Part shown: one piece after another, positions 1 to 6,995 of the stretch
Numbering within the stretch: position 1 is the stretch's first letter
Layout: each line of letters starts with the position of its first letter
From: Gordonia sp. PDNC005
Lineage (GTDB): Bacteria > Actinomycetota > Actinomycetes > Mycobacteriales > Mycobacteriaceae
Length of the DNA stretch: 64,000 bases
Reading direction: 5' to 3'
NCBI RefSeq assembly: GCF_016919385.1
Contig: NZ_CP070351.1
Location: 1,736,001-1,800,000 of the forward strand
Translations under genes and position numbers: made by a program
Notes under the pieces: generated by a model
Told to the model about the DNA's origin: nothing
Seen by the model: the letters and a program-made list of their open reading frames with translations, nothing else
The model's database searches: none

Positions 1-714
1 CGCGGTGCGCAGCGCCTCGCCGAGTGCCAGACCTGCCTCTACGCTGGTTCCCTCGTGCCGAGAGAACTGTTGGATCGCCTGCCCGACGGTGCCGCCACGA
101 TCGACACGGCGACGATGCCGTTGGAGCGGATCGTCGCCGAGATCGCGAAGGCTCACGCCGCGGGACACGACGTCGCACGTCTCCATTCGGGCGACCTTTC
201 GCTGTACTCGGCTTTGACTGAACAGCTCAGCCGTCTCCGCGCGCTCGACATCCCGTACGAACTCGTGCCGGGTGTGCCAGCGTTCGCAGCAGCAGCGGCC
301 GCGATCGACGCCGAGTTGACTGTGCCCGGCGTCGGCCAGAGCCTTCTGATCACGCGAGTCTCGACCCTGTCGACCGACATGCCTCCGGGCGAGGACCTGG
401 CGACCCTCGGACGCAGCGGCGTGACGCTCGCCCTCCACCTGGCGGCTCATCGCACCGAGCAGATCGTGGAGGACCTCACCGAGCCCTACGGGGCGGACTG
501 TCCGACGGCGACCGTCGCGTTCGCATCGCGAAACGATCAGAGGGTGGTCCGCGCACCGCTCAACGAGCTCCCCACGGCGCTCGCAGCAGCCGGCATCACC
601 AAGACGGCGGTGATCTTCATCGGACGTGCACTCGACGGCGCCGCACATCCAGACCTCGTGGACAGCTACCTGTACTCGCAGGCACGCATGACCAAGCTGC
701 GCACCGATGGCTGA
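1..714 (+). CDS. cobM: Precorrin-4 C11-methyltransferase CobM (5' end outside window)
   Basis: SAM-dependent methyltransferase of aerobic cobalamin synthesis that methylates C-11 of precorrin-4. The frame is open from base 1, so the N-terminal SAM-binding GxGxGD loop lies off the left edge; 237 codons are visible. Family landmarks seen are YAGSLVP near the visible start, HSGDLSLYSA and the YELVPGVPA segment, all typical of the tetrapyrrole methylase fold. The stop overlaps the cobK start by 8 bases, so the two are translationally coupled. A cobL gene may lie further upstream, but this cannot be seen. CobM is favoured over other cob methylases by the YAGSLV motif and by the partner cobK. Confidence 0.93.
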   Translation, partial: RGAQRLAECQTCLYAGSLVPRELLDRLPDGAATIDTATMPLERIVAEIAKAHAAGHDVARLHSGDLSLYSALTEQLSRLRALDIPYELVPGVPAFAAAAAAIDAELTVPGVGQSLLITRVSTLSTDMPPGEDLATLGRSGVTLALHLAAHRTEQIVEDLTEPYGADCPTATVAFASRNDQRVVRAPLNELPTALAAAGITKTAVIFIGRALDGAAHPDLVDSYLYSQARMTKLRTDG

Positions 715-1438
715 TGTGCTGATCCTCGGCGGAACCGGTGAGGCTCGAGCTCTCGCGAAGGCTCTCGTCGACGACGGTGTCGACGTCCTGAGTTCACTCG
801 CAGGACGCGTCGCATCGCCGCGGCTGCCCGTCGGCGCGGTACGCATCGGCGGCTTCGGTGGGCGGCGTGGCCTCGCGGAGTTCATGCGGGACAACGGCGT
901 TCGTGCCGTGGTCGACGCGACGCACCCGTTCGCTGCGCGGATCACGCCTAACGCGCACGCGGCCGCGGCCGACGAGGGTGTACCCCACCTTCGACTCACC
1001 CGACCCGAATGGGTCGAACGGCCGGGCGACGACTGGACGAGGGTCCCGACAATCGACGCCGCCGCCGCTGTCGTGGGCGGGCGCCGCGTCTTCCTCACCA
1101 CCGGCCGTCAGGACGTGTCGGCGTTCGCCGACGTCGCGGATTCGTGGTTTCTGATTCGGGTGGTCGATCCCCCCGAGCGCACACTGCCGCCACACCATGA
1201 GGTGCTGCGCTCGCGCGGGCCTTACTCGCTGGACGGCGAACTCGACCTGATGCGTCGGCATCGGATCGAGGTCGTGGTCACGAAGAACAGCGGCGGATCG
1301 TTGACCTCGGCGAAGCTGGCCGCCGCCCGCGAACTCGGATTGCCGGTGATCGTCGTCGATCGCCCCGGAGAATCTGACGGCATCCAGCGCGTCTGTACAG
1401 TCGACGAGGCTGTGGAATGGCTGCAGGCTCAGCTGTAG
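707..1438 (+). CDS. cobK: Precorrin-6A reductase CobK
   Basis: NAD(P)H-dependent reductase converting precorrin-6A to precorrin-6B in the aerobic B12 pathway, cytoplasmic. The 243-residue length is normal for the family. The N-terminal dinucleotide motif ILGGTGEARALA is at residues 6-17, DATHPFA follows at about residues 71-77, and the C-terminal KNSGG segment is present. The ATG at 707 sits inside the end of cobM (8-base overlap). The 3' end overlaps the convergent cobIJ stop by 10 bases, leaving no room for an intrinsic terminator between them. Confidence 0.93.
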   Translation: MADVLILGGTGEARALAKALVDDGVDVLSSLAGRVASPRLPVGAVRIGGFGGRRGLAEFMRDNGVRAVVDATHPFAARITPNAHAAAADEGVPHLRLTRPEWVERPGDDWTRVPTIDAAAAVVGGRRVFLTTGRQDVSAFADVADSWFLIRVVDPPERTLPPHHEVLRSRGPYSLDGELDLMRRHRIEVVVTKNSGGSLTSAKLAAARELGLPVIVVDRPGESDGIQRVCTVDEAVEWLQAQL

Positions 1439-2916
1439 TGACGCGGTGTGAACACCAAGTCGCCGGCTGTTCGAGAGACCGCGGTGGTCGTTGACGAACC
1501 GATGATCAACAGAGTGCGCATGTCGACGGTTGACGGGTCGAAACCGGCGGCCGTGGTGACGGTGACCTTCTCGCCGGGTCCGCCGACGTCGCGCCCTTGG
1601 ATGATCACCCGATCGGCCGGGACTGATTCCGTCAGAAGTTCCTTCAGGCGAAGGATCTGCTCGGTCCGCTTCGACGACGCCGGGTTGTAGATCGCGACCG
1701 CGAGATCCGCCGCAATCGCATGCCGCAGCCGGTCTTCGATGACGGCATCCGGTTTGAGTAGGTTCGACAACGAGATCACCGCGAAGTCGTGACCGAGTGG
1801 AGCACCGGCGGCGGCGGCGACTGCATGAGCTGCGCTCACTCCCGGCACGACCCGTACTGCGACGTTGTGCCACCGCGGTTCGGCCGCCACTTCGCTGACG
1901 GCCGAGGCCATCGCGAACACCCCGGGGTCACCGGACGACACGACGGCCACCCGTGCCCCTCGGGCGGCGAGGTCCAGAGCGAACTCGGCCCGCTCGGCCT
2001 CCACCCGGTTGTCGCTGGCGTGCACCCGCTGACCCGGCCGAGGTGCGATCCGACGAAGGTACGTCGTGTACCCCACGAGGTCGGTCGCCGCGGCGATCTC
2101 CGCGGCGACCTGCGGCGTCGTCTGCTCGACGGGGCCCGGCCCGAGTCCCACCACAACCACTTCACCGGCACGCGCACCCGACTGTCCCGCGTAGGGGTTG
2201 TTGCGTCCACCCGGAACAACGATCAGAGAGAAGTACGGGACGGATTCGGGATCGACGTCGACCGCACGCTCAACACGCTGCCGCTCGGTTGATGCGCGTT
2301 CGACATACCAGGCCTCGTCGAGCCTGCCCGCCGACGCGAGGGCGTCACGGACCTTCACGAACGTGCGTCCCAGTTTCATGATCGCCAGCGCCTTGCCCGA
2401 GCGCATGTGCGCGATCAATTCGCCGGGCTCGGCGGTGCCCGGGAGCACGGTGAGCGTCTCCTCGCCCTCAACGAGTGGGATACCGACCGCCGCCGACGCC
2501 GCGCTCACCGATGTGACACCCGGAATGATCTCCGCGTCGAAGCGCTCGACGAGACGTTTGTGCATGTGCATGTACGAGCTGTAGAAGAGTGGGTCGCCCT
2601 CGGCGAGGACAACAACAGTCCGCCCCGCATCCAGATGTTCGGCCAGACGCGCCGCGCTCTCGGTGTAGAAGTCGGCCATCGCGCCGGCGTATCCGCCGGG
2701 ATGGTCGGTGGTCTCGACCGTGAGCGGGTACATGAGACGCTCGTGGATCTGGCCTTCACGCAAGTACGGCTGCGCGACCGACAGGGCGATCGAATTCCCG
2801 TGCCGCGCACAGTGGAACGCGATCACGTCCGCCTCACCGATGATGCGCGCGGCCTTGACCGTGACGAGTTCGGAGTCACCTGGGCCGAGTCCGACACCCC
2901 ACAGTTTGCCGTTCAT
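1429..2916 (-). CDS. cobIJ: CobIJ fusion: precorrin-2 C20-methyltransferase / precorrin-3B C17-methyltransferase
   Basis: Bifunctional 495-residue methyltransferase of the aerobic B12 pathway. The CobI half (about residues 1-245) begins with VGLGPGDSELVTVKA and methylates C-20 of precorrin-2. The CobJ half (about 252-495) begins with VVVGLGPGP and performs the C-17 methylation with ring contraction. Both halves have their own SAM-binding GLGPG loop, so this is a true fusion, as in mycobacteria. The ATG at 2916 is chosen because an AAGGA ribosome site lies 8 bases upstream. An in-frame ATG at 2931 that overlaps the cobH stop (ATGA) is the alternative. The gene is co-directional with and downstream of cobH. 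Confidence 0.93.
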   Translation of the reverse strand: MNGKLWGVGLGPGDSELVTVKAARIIGEADVIAFHCARHGNSIALSVAQPYLREGQIHERLMYPLTVETTDHPGGYAGAMADFYTESAARLAEHLDAGRTVVVLAEGDPLFYSSYMHMHKRLVERFDAEIIPGVTSVSAASAAVGIPLVEGEETLTVLPGTAEPGELIAHMRSGKALAIMKLGRTFVKVRDALASAGRLDEAWYVERASTERQRVERAVDVDPESVPYFSLIVVPGGRNNPYAGQSGARAGEVVVVGLGPGPVEQTTPQVAAEIAAATDLVGYTTYLRRIAPRPGQRVHASDNRVEAERAEFALDLAARGARVAVVSSGDPGVFAMASAVSEVAAEPRWHNVAVRVVPGVSAAHAVAAAAGAPLGHDFAVISLSNLLKPDAVIEDRLRHAIAADLAVAIYNPASSKRTEQILRLKELLTESVPADRVIIQGRDVGGPGEKVTVTTAAGFDPSTVDMRTLLIIGSSTTTAVSRTAGDLVFTPRHYS

Positions 2917-2927
2917 TCGACTGTCCT

Positions 2928-3551
2928 TCATTCGACGGGGCTCGCGAGTGCGTTGAGAGCGGCCGCGGTGATCGCAGATCCGCCGCGTCGGCCGGTCACG
3001 GTGATGAATTCGAGATCCGTGCGCGCGGCGAGTGCGGCGCACGATTCGGCGGCGCCGATGAATCCGACGGGTGCGCCGATGATCGCCGCGGGGCGAGGCC
3101 AACCGTCGTCGATCAGGTCGAGCAGCGCGAACAGGGCAGTGGGCGCGTTGCCGATCGCCACGACAGACCTCTCGAGGTCGTCGCGCCAGAACTCGAGCGC
3201 CGCCGCCGTGCGGGTGTTCCCGATCCGTTCGGCGATGTCAGAGATTCCAGGTTCGCGCAGGTGGCAACGCACATCGTTGTCGGCAGGCAGTCGGAGGCGG
3301 GTGACGCCGGACGCGACCATATTCGTATCGCACAGGATCGGTCCGCCTGCTTCGAGTGCGCCTCGTGCGGCGGCGACGACACCGGGGGAGAAGGCCACGT
3401 CAGCTGCGAGGTCCGTCTGACCCGACGCATGGATCATGCGCACGACCACCGGTTCGAGGTCGGCCGGGAAGCGGGCCAGATCCGACTCCGCGCGGATCGT
3501 TGCGAATGATTGGCGATAGATCTCCGCGCCGTCTCGGATGTAGTCCGTCAT
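2928..3551 (-). CDS. cobH: Precorrin-8X methylmutase CobH
   Basis: Isomerase that moves the methyl group from C-11 to C-12, turning precorrin-8X into hydrogenobyrinate. It is 207 residues, the usual length. The N-terminal RDGAEIYRQSFATIRAE and RMIHASGQ segments are CobH hallmarks; the His in MIHASG is the catalytic histidine of the family. The ATG at 3551 is preferred to upstream in-frame codons because the sequence before it does not look like CobH. The gene is followed directly by cobIJ. The gene expected upstream, cobG, lies more than 2 kb away, beyond an insert on the opposite strand, so cobH probably has its own promoter. Confidence 0.93.
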   Translation of the reverse strand: MTDYIRDGAEIYRQSFATIRAESDLARFPADLEPVVVRMIHASGQTDLAADVAFSPGVVAAARGALEAGGPILCDTNMVASGVTRLRLPADNDVRCHLREPGISDIAERIGNTRTAAALEFWRDDLERSVVAIGNAPTALFALLDLIDDGWPRPAAIIGAPVGFIGAAESCAALAARTDLEFITVTGRRGGSAITAAALNALASPVE

Positions 3552-3621
3552 AGTGCGTTCGACACTACTGAGTGCCCGTGCACGGACACTGCCGTGGGTA
3601 CGCGGGCTGCGTGTGGCGGAA

Positions 3622-3859
3622 TCAGGTCGGGCCTGGCGCCGACGCGCGGGGCGCGGTGTCACCTGCATCCACAGCCGTGCCGACTTCGTCGATCGCCTGC
3701 CTGATCATTCGGCCGTACCCGTCTGATCCGAGTTCAGACGACGCTGTGCGCGCCGCCGCCAGGTGCTCGCGGGCGGCGTCGAACGCGCCCAGACGCCGGA
3801 AGTCGTCGGCCAGATTGAGGTGGAGCGAAGGGTAGAAGCCCGCGACCGTGACACCGTCC
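3622..3859 (-). pseudogene. Remnant of a TPR-type protein gene (C-terminal fragment)
   Basis: Reading the minus strand from about 3859 to the TGA at 3622-3624 gives roughly 78 residues. These include FYPSLHLNLADDFRRLG and FDAAREHLAAAR, a recognisable tetratricopeptide-type helix pair from the C-terminus of a conserved actinobacterial protein. A TGA in the same frame lies just upstream at about 3859, and no start or N-terminal part can be found. I read it as a decayed fragment left next to the DUF222 gene. The coding-like frame is clear; the parent family is inferred. Confidence 0.6.
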
Positions 3860-3951
3860 GGTCAACACCACCCGACGACACCATCCCCTATTCGGCGACG
3901 TCCGCCGCGGGAGCAGTGGCACAGCCAGTCGCAGATTCGGCCAGAAAGCTA

Positions 3952-3980
3952 TTGACCACACCGAAATGTCGGATTAAGAT
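3952..3980 (+). promoter_or_regulatory. Sigma-A type promoter of the DUF222 gene
   Basis: TTGACC at 3952-3957 and TAAGAT at 3975-3980 are separated by 17 bases, a near-consensus housekeeping promoter about 30 bases before the start codon. The last base of the -10 is the first base of the adjoining LexA-type palindrome, so a bound repressor would block polymerase. Confidence 0.7.
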
Positions 3981-3995
3981 CGAATGTACGTTCGA
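3980..3995 (+). promoter_or_regulatory. SOS box (LexA operator)
   Basis: TCGAATGTACGTTCGA matches the actinobacterial LexA consensus TCGAAC-N4-GTTCGA with one mismatch (T for C at position 6). It begins at the end of the -10 hexamer and ends 14 bases before the ATG of the DUF222 gene. SOS boxes before 13E12-family genes are known in Mycobacterium tuberculosis, so DNA-damage induction is the likely control. Confidence 0.8.
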
Positions 3996-4009
3996 ATCAA
4001 GGGGTTGAT

Positions 4010-5566
4010 ATGAACACCGCACTTGCCGATCAGGCCGGGGCCACGCTCACCGTCGAAGACGGGATGTTCGTCTTCCGGATGGTGCTGCCGGACCTCGCTG
4101 AAGGGTCGGATGCCACTGATGCGGCGTTGATGCTGTTCGCTGCACGGTCTGATCTGTTCCAGGGCATGGTCTTGTGGGATCAGTACGAGGCGATCTACCG
4201 CGTGTACCAGCGTCGCCTCGACCAGGTCTGCGGGGCGGCGGGCGCGTTCACCAATCTGTACGACCCGCTGTGTCAGGTCGCCGCGTCGTACGCGACCGTG
4301 CGTGGGGTTCGTCAGCGCACCGGGGAGAAGTTCGTCGACGAGGCTGTCTCGTGCATGGAACGTGTCCCGGCGATTGGCGTGCTGCTGCGTGGGGGTCTCC
4401 TCACGCCCAAGCAGTTCCGTCTCGCGCTCGATCAGACTGCTGCGGTCATCGACACCGATGTCCTCGCGATGATCGACGCAGAGGCCGCCGACCGACTCCG
4501 TGGCGCGGGTAACCTGACCGGGCCACGTGTGACCGAGATCGTTGCTGCTGTTGTCGCCGAACACGATGCCGATGCCGCCCAGGCAGCTCGTGAGGCTGCC
4601 AAGCCTCGGAAGAAGGTTGTGGTCGAGCCGGTTGATGGGACTCTGGCCGATCTGCGGGTGACGGGATCGGTTGAGGACGTCCGTCTGGCGCAGGACTCGA
4701 TCGATGCAATCATCGCGGGCGTGTGCGCCGATGATCCGCGCGGCAAGGCTGTGCGCCGCTCGGACGCGGTGATCGCCCTGCTCACCGGAAAGGTGTTCGC
4801 CTGCCAGTGCGACCACGACGACTGCCCGTCGCGTGCGGGCGTCGATGTTGCGGCGCGTCTGGCGACTGTCGTGCTGCATGTGGTGGCTCGGCGGGAGTCT
4901 CTGACCGGGGAGTCCGATATCCCCGCCTACCTGGATGGGTTCGGGCCGATCACTGCCGAGCATGCTCGCGACATCGCCGCCGACACCGATACCGTAGTTC
5001 GCGATCTCGACGTCACCGATCTGCTCGGCGGAGCGTCGCAAGCGTCGAACGGGTACCGGCCGACCGCGGCGTGCGACGCCCTCGTGCGGGCGGTGCACGG
5101 CAGGTGCACCCACCCGGGGTGCGATATGCCCGCCTACCGGTGCGATCTGGATCATGTCGCGGAGTACAACCATGACGACCCGGCCGTGGGTGGTCCGACG
5201 TGTCCGTGCAACCTCAATCCGAAGTGCCGGTTCCACCACGGTTTGAAGACGTTTGTCGACGGCTGGCTCGACGATCAGATAGTCGACGCAAACGGAGTCA
5301 TCTGGACCGAGACCACCACCCCCGAAGGGATCACCGTCCGGTCCCGGGCGTTGAACCACTGGCTGCTGCCCGAACTGGGGCTCCTCCCGTGCGTGCACGA
5401 CGATGCCCCGACAACCTCGCGGCCGGCTGCCGAGTCGGATCCGGGGCGCCCGCGGACGCCCACCGACGCCAAACACCGGTACCGCATGCGGATGCGGGCC
5501 TACAACCGCCGCAAACGGGAACGACTGGCCAGCACGTCGAGCGCAGTCGAGACGCCCCCGTTCTGA
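4010..5566 (+). CDS. DUF222 / 13E12-repeat family HNH endonuclease
   Basis: A 518-residue protein with an N-terminal DUF222 region (about residues 20-340) and a C-terminal HNH nuclease fold (about 365-415). The HNH part has Cys pairs (CTHPGC and a CPCN...C set), the catalytic DLDHVAEYNH strand and CRFHHGLKTF. A basic tail of about 100 residues follows. These proteins are multicopy in mycolic-acid actinobacteria; the exact role is unknown, and DNA cleavage is inferred from HNH. The gene lies opposite to and between cobH and cobG and has its own promoter and SOS box. An AAGGGG ribosome site precedes the ATG. Its last codons carry one arm of an 18-base inverted repeat. Confidence 0.9.
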   Translation: MNTALADQAGATLTVEDGMFVFRMVLPDLAEGSDATDAALMLFAARSDLFQGMVLWDQYEAIYRVYQRRLDQVCGAAGAFTNLYDPLCQVAASYATVRGVRQRTGEKFVDEAVSCMERVPAIGVLLRGGLLTPKQFRLALDQTAAVIDTDVLAMIDAEAADRLRGAGNLTGPRVTEIVAAVVAEHDADAAQAAREAAKPRKKVVVEPVDGTLADLRVTGSVEDVRLAQDSIDAIIAGVCADDPRGKAVRRSDAVIALLTGKVFACQCDHDDCPSRAGVDVAARLATVVLHVVARRESLTGESDIPAYLDGFGPITAEHARDIAADTDTVVRDLDVTDLLGGASQASNGYRPTAACDALVRAVHGRCTHPGCDMPAYRCDLDHVAEYNHDDPAVGGPTCPCNLNPKCRFHHGLKTFVDGWLDDQIVDANGVIWTETTTPEGITVRSRALNHWLLPELGLLPCVHDDAPTTSRPAAESDPGRPRTPTDAKHRYRMRMRAYNRRKRERLASTSSAVETPPF

Positions 5567-5617
5567 CCGGACGCGGTTGGGGTTCGGTTCGTCGACGCAG
5601 TCTCGACTGCGCTCGAC
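5536..5617. repeat. 18-base inverted repeat around the DUF222 stop
   Basis: GTCGAGCGCAGTCGAGAC (5536-5553) is the exact reverse complement of GTCTCGACTGCGCTCGAC (5600-5617), separated by 46 bases. The left arm codes for the end of DUF222; the right arm is intergenic. The core recurs in cobN at about 7454-7469. It could fold as a terminator-like hairpin, but no T-tract follows; a dispersed palindromic repeat is the better reading. Confidence 0.75.
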
Positions 5618-5659
5618 AAACGAGAGCGCTCGGCAAACGACAGGGCGCGACAGGAGGAG

Positions 5660-6796
5660 CTAGTCGACACGTCGAAGGGTGCCGTCGGCGGTTGCGAGGA
5701 CACGGACATGGGTCCGAGCCGGAGATCCGCAGCCACGATCACATCCAATCCAGTGTTCGTGCGGCGGTGCGTCGGCGTCCGGGTCGAGGTCCGCGACGTG
5801 CTCGCGTACTGCGGCACGGACATCGGCGGCCGACTTCGCACAGCCGGGTGATCCCGTGCATGCGGTGAGCGTGGTCCACGGCGATCGGGAGTCGAATATG
5901 AAACCTAGGGGAGCGAGCACTCGAACGACGGTCTCGGCGACGGCCTCGTCGAGGTCGCCGATCAGGATCTCGCGTTCGGTCGTGACCGACACCGGGACGC
6001 CGATCGCTGCCGCGTAGCGCGCCTGTTCGGCGGTGAGGCTGCCGAACGGCACAACCGCGCCGAGCATCACGCGGCCGTCGGCCTGGTCGAACCATCCGAC
6101 ACGCGGTTCGGGATGGCGTGGCGCCGGGAGAGACTCCTCGGCCGATGCTCCGAGGGTGGCGAACAACGTGGCGCGACCGTCCTCGTCGAGATCGGAGATC
6201 CGCCACGCGCCGTCGGCGACGTCGAGGAACGCCCGAGCCACAGCGACCATCCGATCGGGAAGGTCGTGCAGCGGTACCGGTCCGACGACGTGTGAGCCGC
6301 CGATCACGACAAGAGCGTGGTCCGAGTCGACCGCGACACCCGCGACGTCCGTCGTCCTGGCGAGGACGTCGCCGCGGCCGTCGTCTAAGCCGAACCAGAA
6401 CCGCCCCGACAGCGACGACGACCAGTCGGCGGCCACCAAGGCGTCGACGAGTGCATCCGCGAGAGGCCTCAGGTCCGCGAGCCCGCCGACCCGGCCGCTG
6501 AACGGAGAGACGATCACGTTGCGGACTCTGTCGTGGTCGGAGTCCGACGCGAGACCTGCCGCGATCACGGCCTCTGCGAACGCCACGACATCCTTCTCGG
6601 CGATGCCCCTGACCTGGAGGTTTCCGCGAACTGTCAGTTCTATGCTGCCGTCTCCGAACTCGTCAGCCGCCAGCGCGACGGCGTCGAGAGCACCGGGAGT
6701 GATCACGCCGCCGGGCACCCGGATACGGGCCAGGGCGCCGTCAGCGGCCTGGTGGGTCCGGAAGACGCCGGGGCAGCGGTCTGCGGGAATGCTCAC
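5660..6796 (-). CDS. cobG: Precorrin-3B synthase CobG
   Basis: Oxygen-dependent monooxygenase that makes precorrin-3B, the step marking the aerobic pathway. The 378-residue protein belongs to the nitrite/sulfite reductase ferredoxin-like family. The 4Fe-4S/siroheme-type cysteines are seen near the C-terminus: C313 and C319 (CTGSPGC) and C352 and C356 (CDRGCG). The N-terminus CPGVFRTHQAADGALARIRVPGG is typical. The gene is divergent from cobN, with only about 25 bases before the riboswitch region. It is separated from its usual partner cobH by the DUF222 insert. Confidence 0.92.
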   Translation of the reverse strand: MSIPADRCPGVFRTHQAADGALARIRVPGGVITPGALDAVALAADEFGDGSIELTVRGNLQVRGIAEKDVVAFAEAVIAAGLASDSDHDRVRNVIVSPFSGRVGGLADLRPLADALVDALVAADWSSSLSGRFWFGLDDGRGDVLARTTDVAGVAVDSDHALVVIGGSHVVGPVPLHDLPDRMVAVARAFLDVADGAWRISDLDEDGRATLFATLGASAEESLPAPRHPEPRVGWFDQADGRVMLGAVVPFGSLTAEQARYAAAIGVPVSVTTEREILIGDLDEAVAETVVRVLAPLGFIFDSRSPWTTLTACTGSPGCAKSAADVRAAVREHVADLDPDADAPPHEHWIGCDRGCGSPARTHVRVLATADGTLRRVD

Positions 6797-6819
6797 CCGT
6801 TCAGCCTAGTGCTCACTTC

Positions 6820-6990
6820 GGGTGACTACGATGAGCGTCGAACTCGATGTGGAAGCCGGTGCGAAACCGGCGCGGTCGCGCCACTGTGAGGAGCCGGTGT
6901 TCAAACGCCGTTCCGAGCCAGACCCACGTCGTCAGGCCGAGAAGCCTCGGCCGTCCCCACGATGCCGGGCGCGTATTCCCGGCGAGGAGT
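6820..6990 (+). promoter_or_regulatory. Cobalamin (B12) riboswitch of cobN
   Basis: The leader holds the diagnostic B12-box core GAAGCCGGTGCGAAACCGGC followed by GCGGTCGCGCCACTGTGA (about 6851-6889). Further on come GAGCCAGACCCACGTCGTC (6917-6935) and a GGCCGAG/CTCGGCC hairpin. The last hairpin, GCCGGG (6964-6969) with CCCGGC (6978-6983), ends right against the GAGGAG ribosome site at 6984-6989, which suggests control of translation initiation by cobalamin. The boundaries are approximate. Confidence 0.92.
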
Positions 6991-6995
6991 ACGCC

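Noticed and set aside
3974-5476. 500-residue minus-strand open frame over the DUF222 gene
   Set aside because: It is the mirror of a clear DUF222/HNH gene in GC-rich DNA, its protein resembles nothing, and it would run through the SOS promoter.
6822-6995. Longer cobN start at ATG 6822
   Set aside because: Those codons lie inside the B12 riboswitch and give no CobN-like residues; GTG 6996 has a proper ribosome site.
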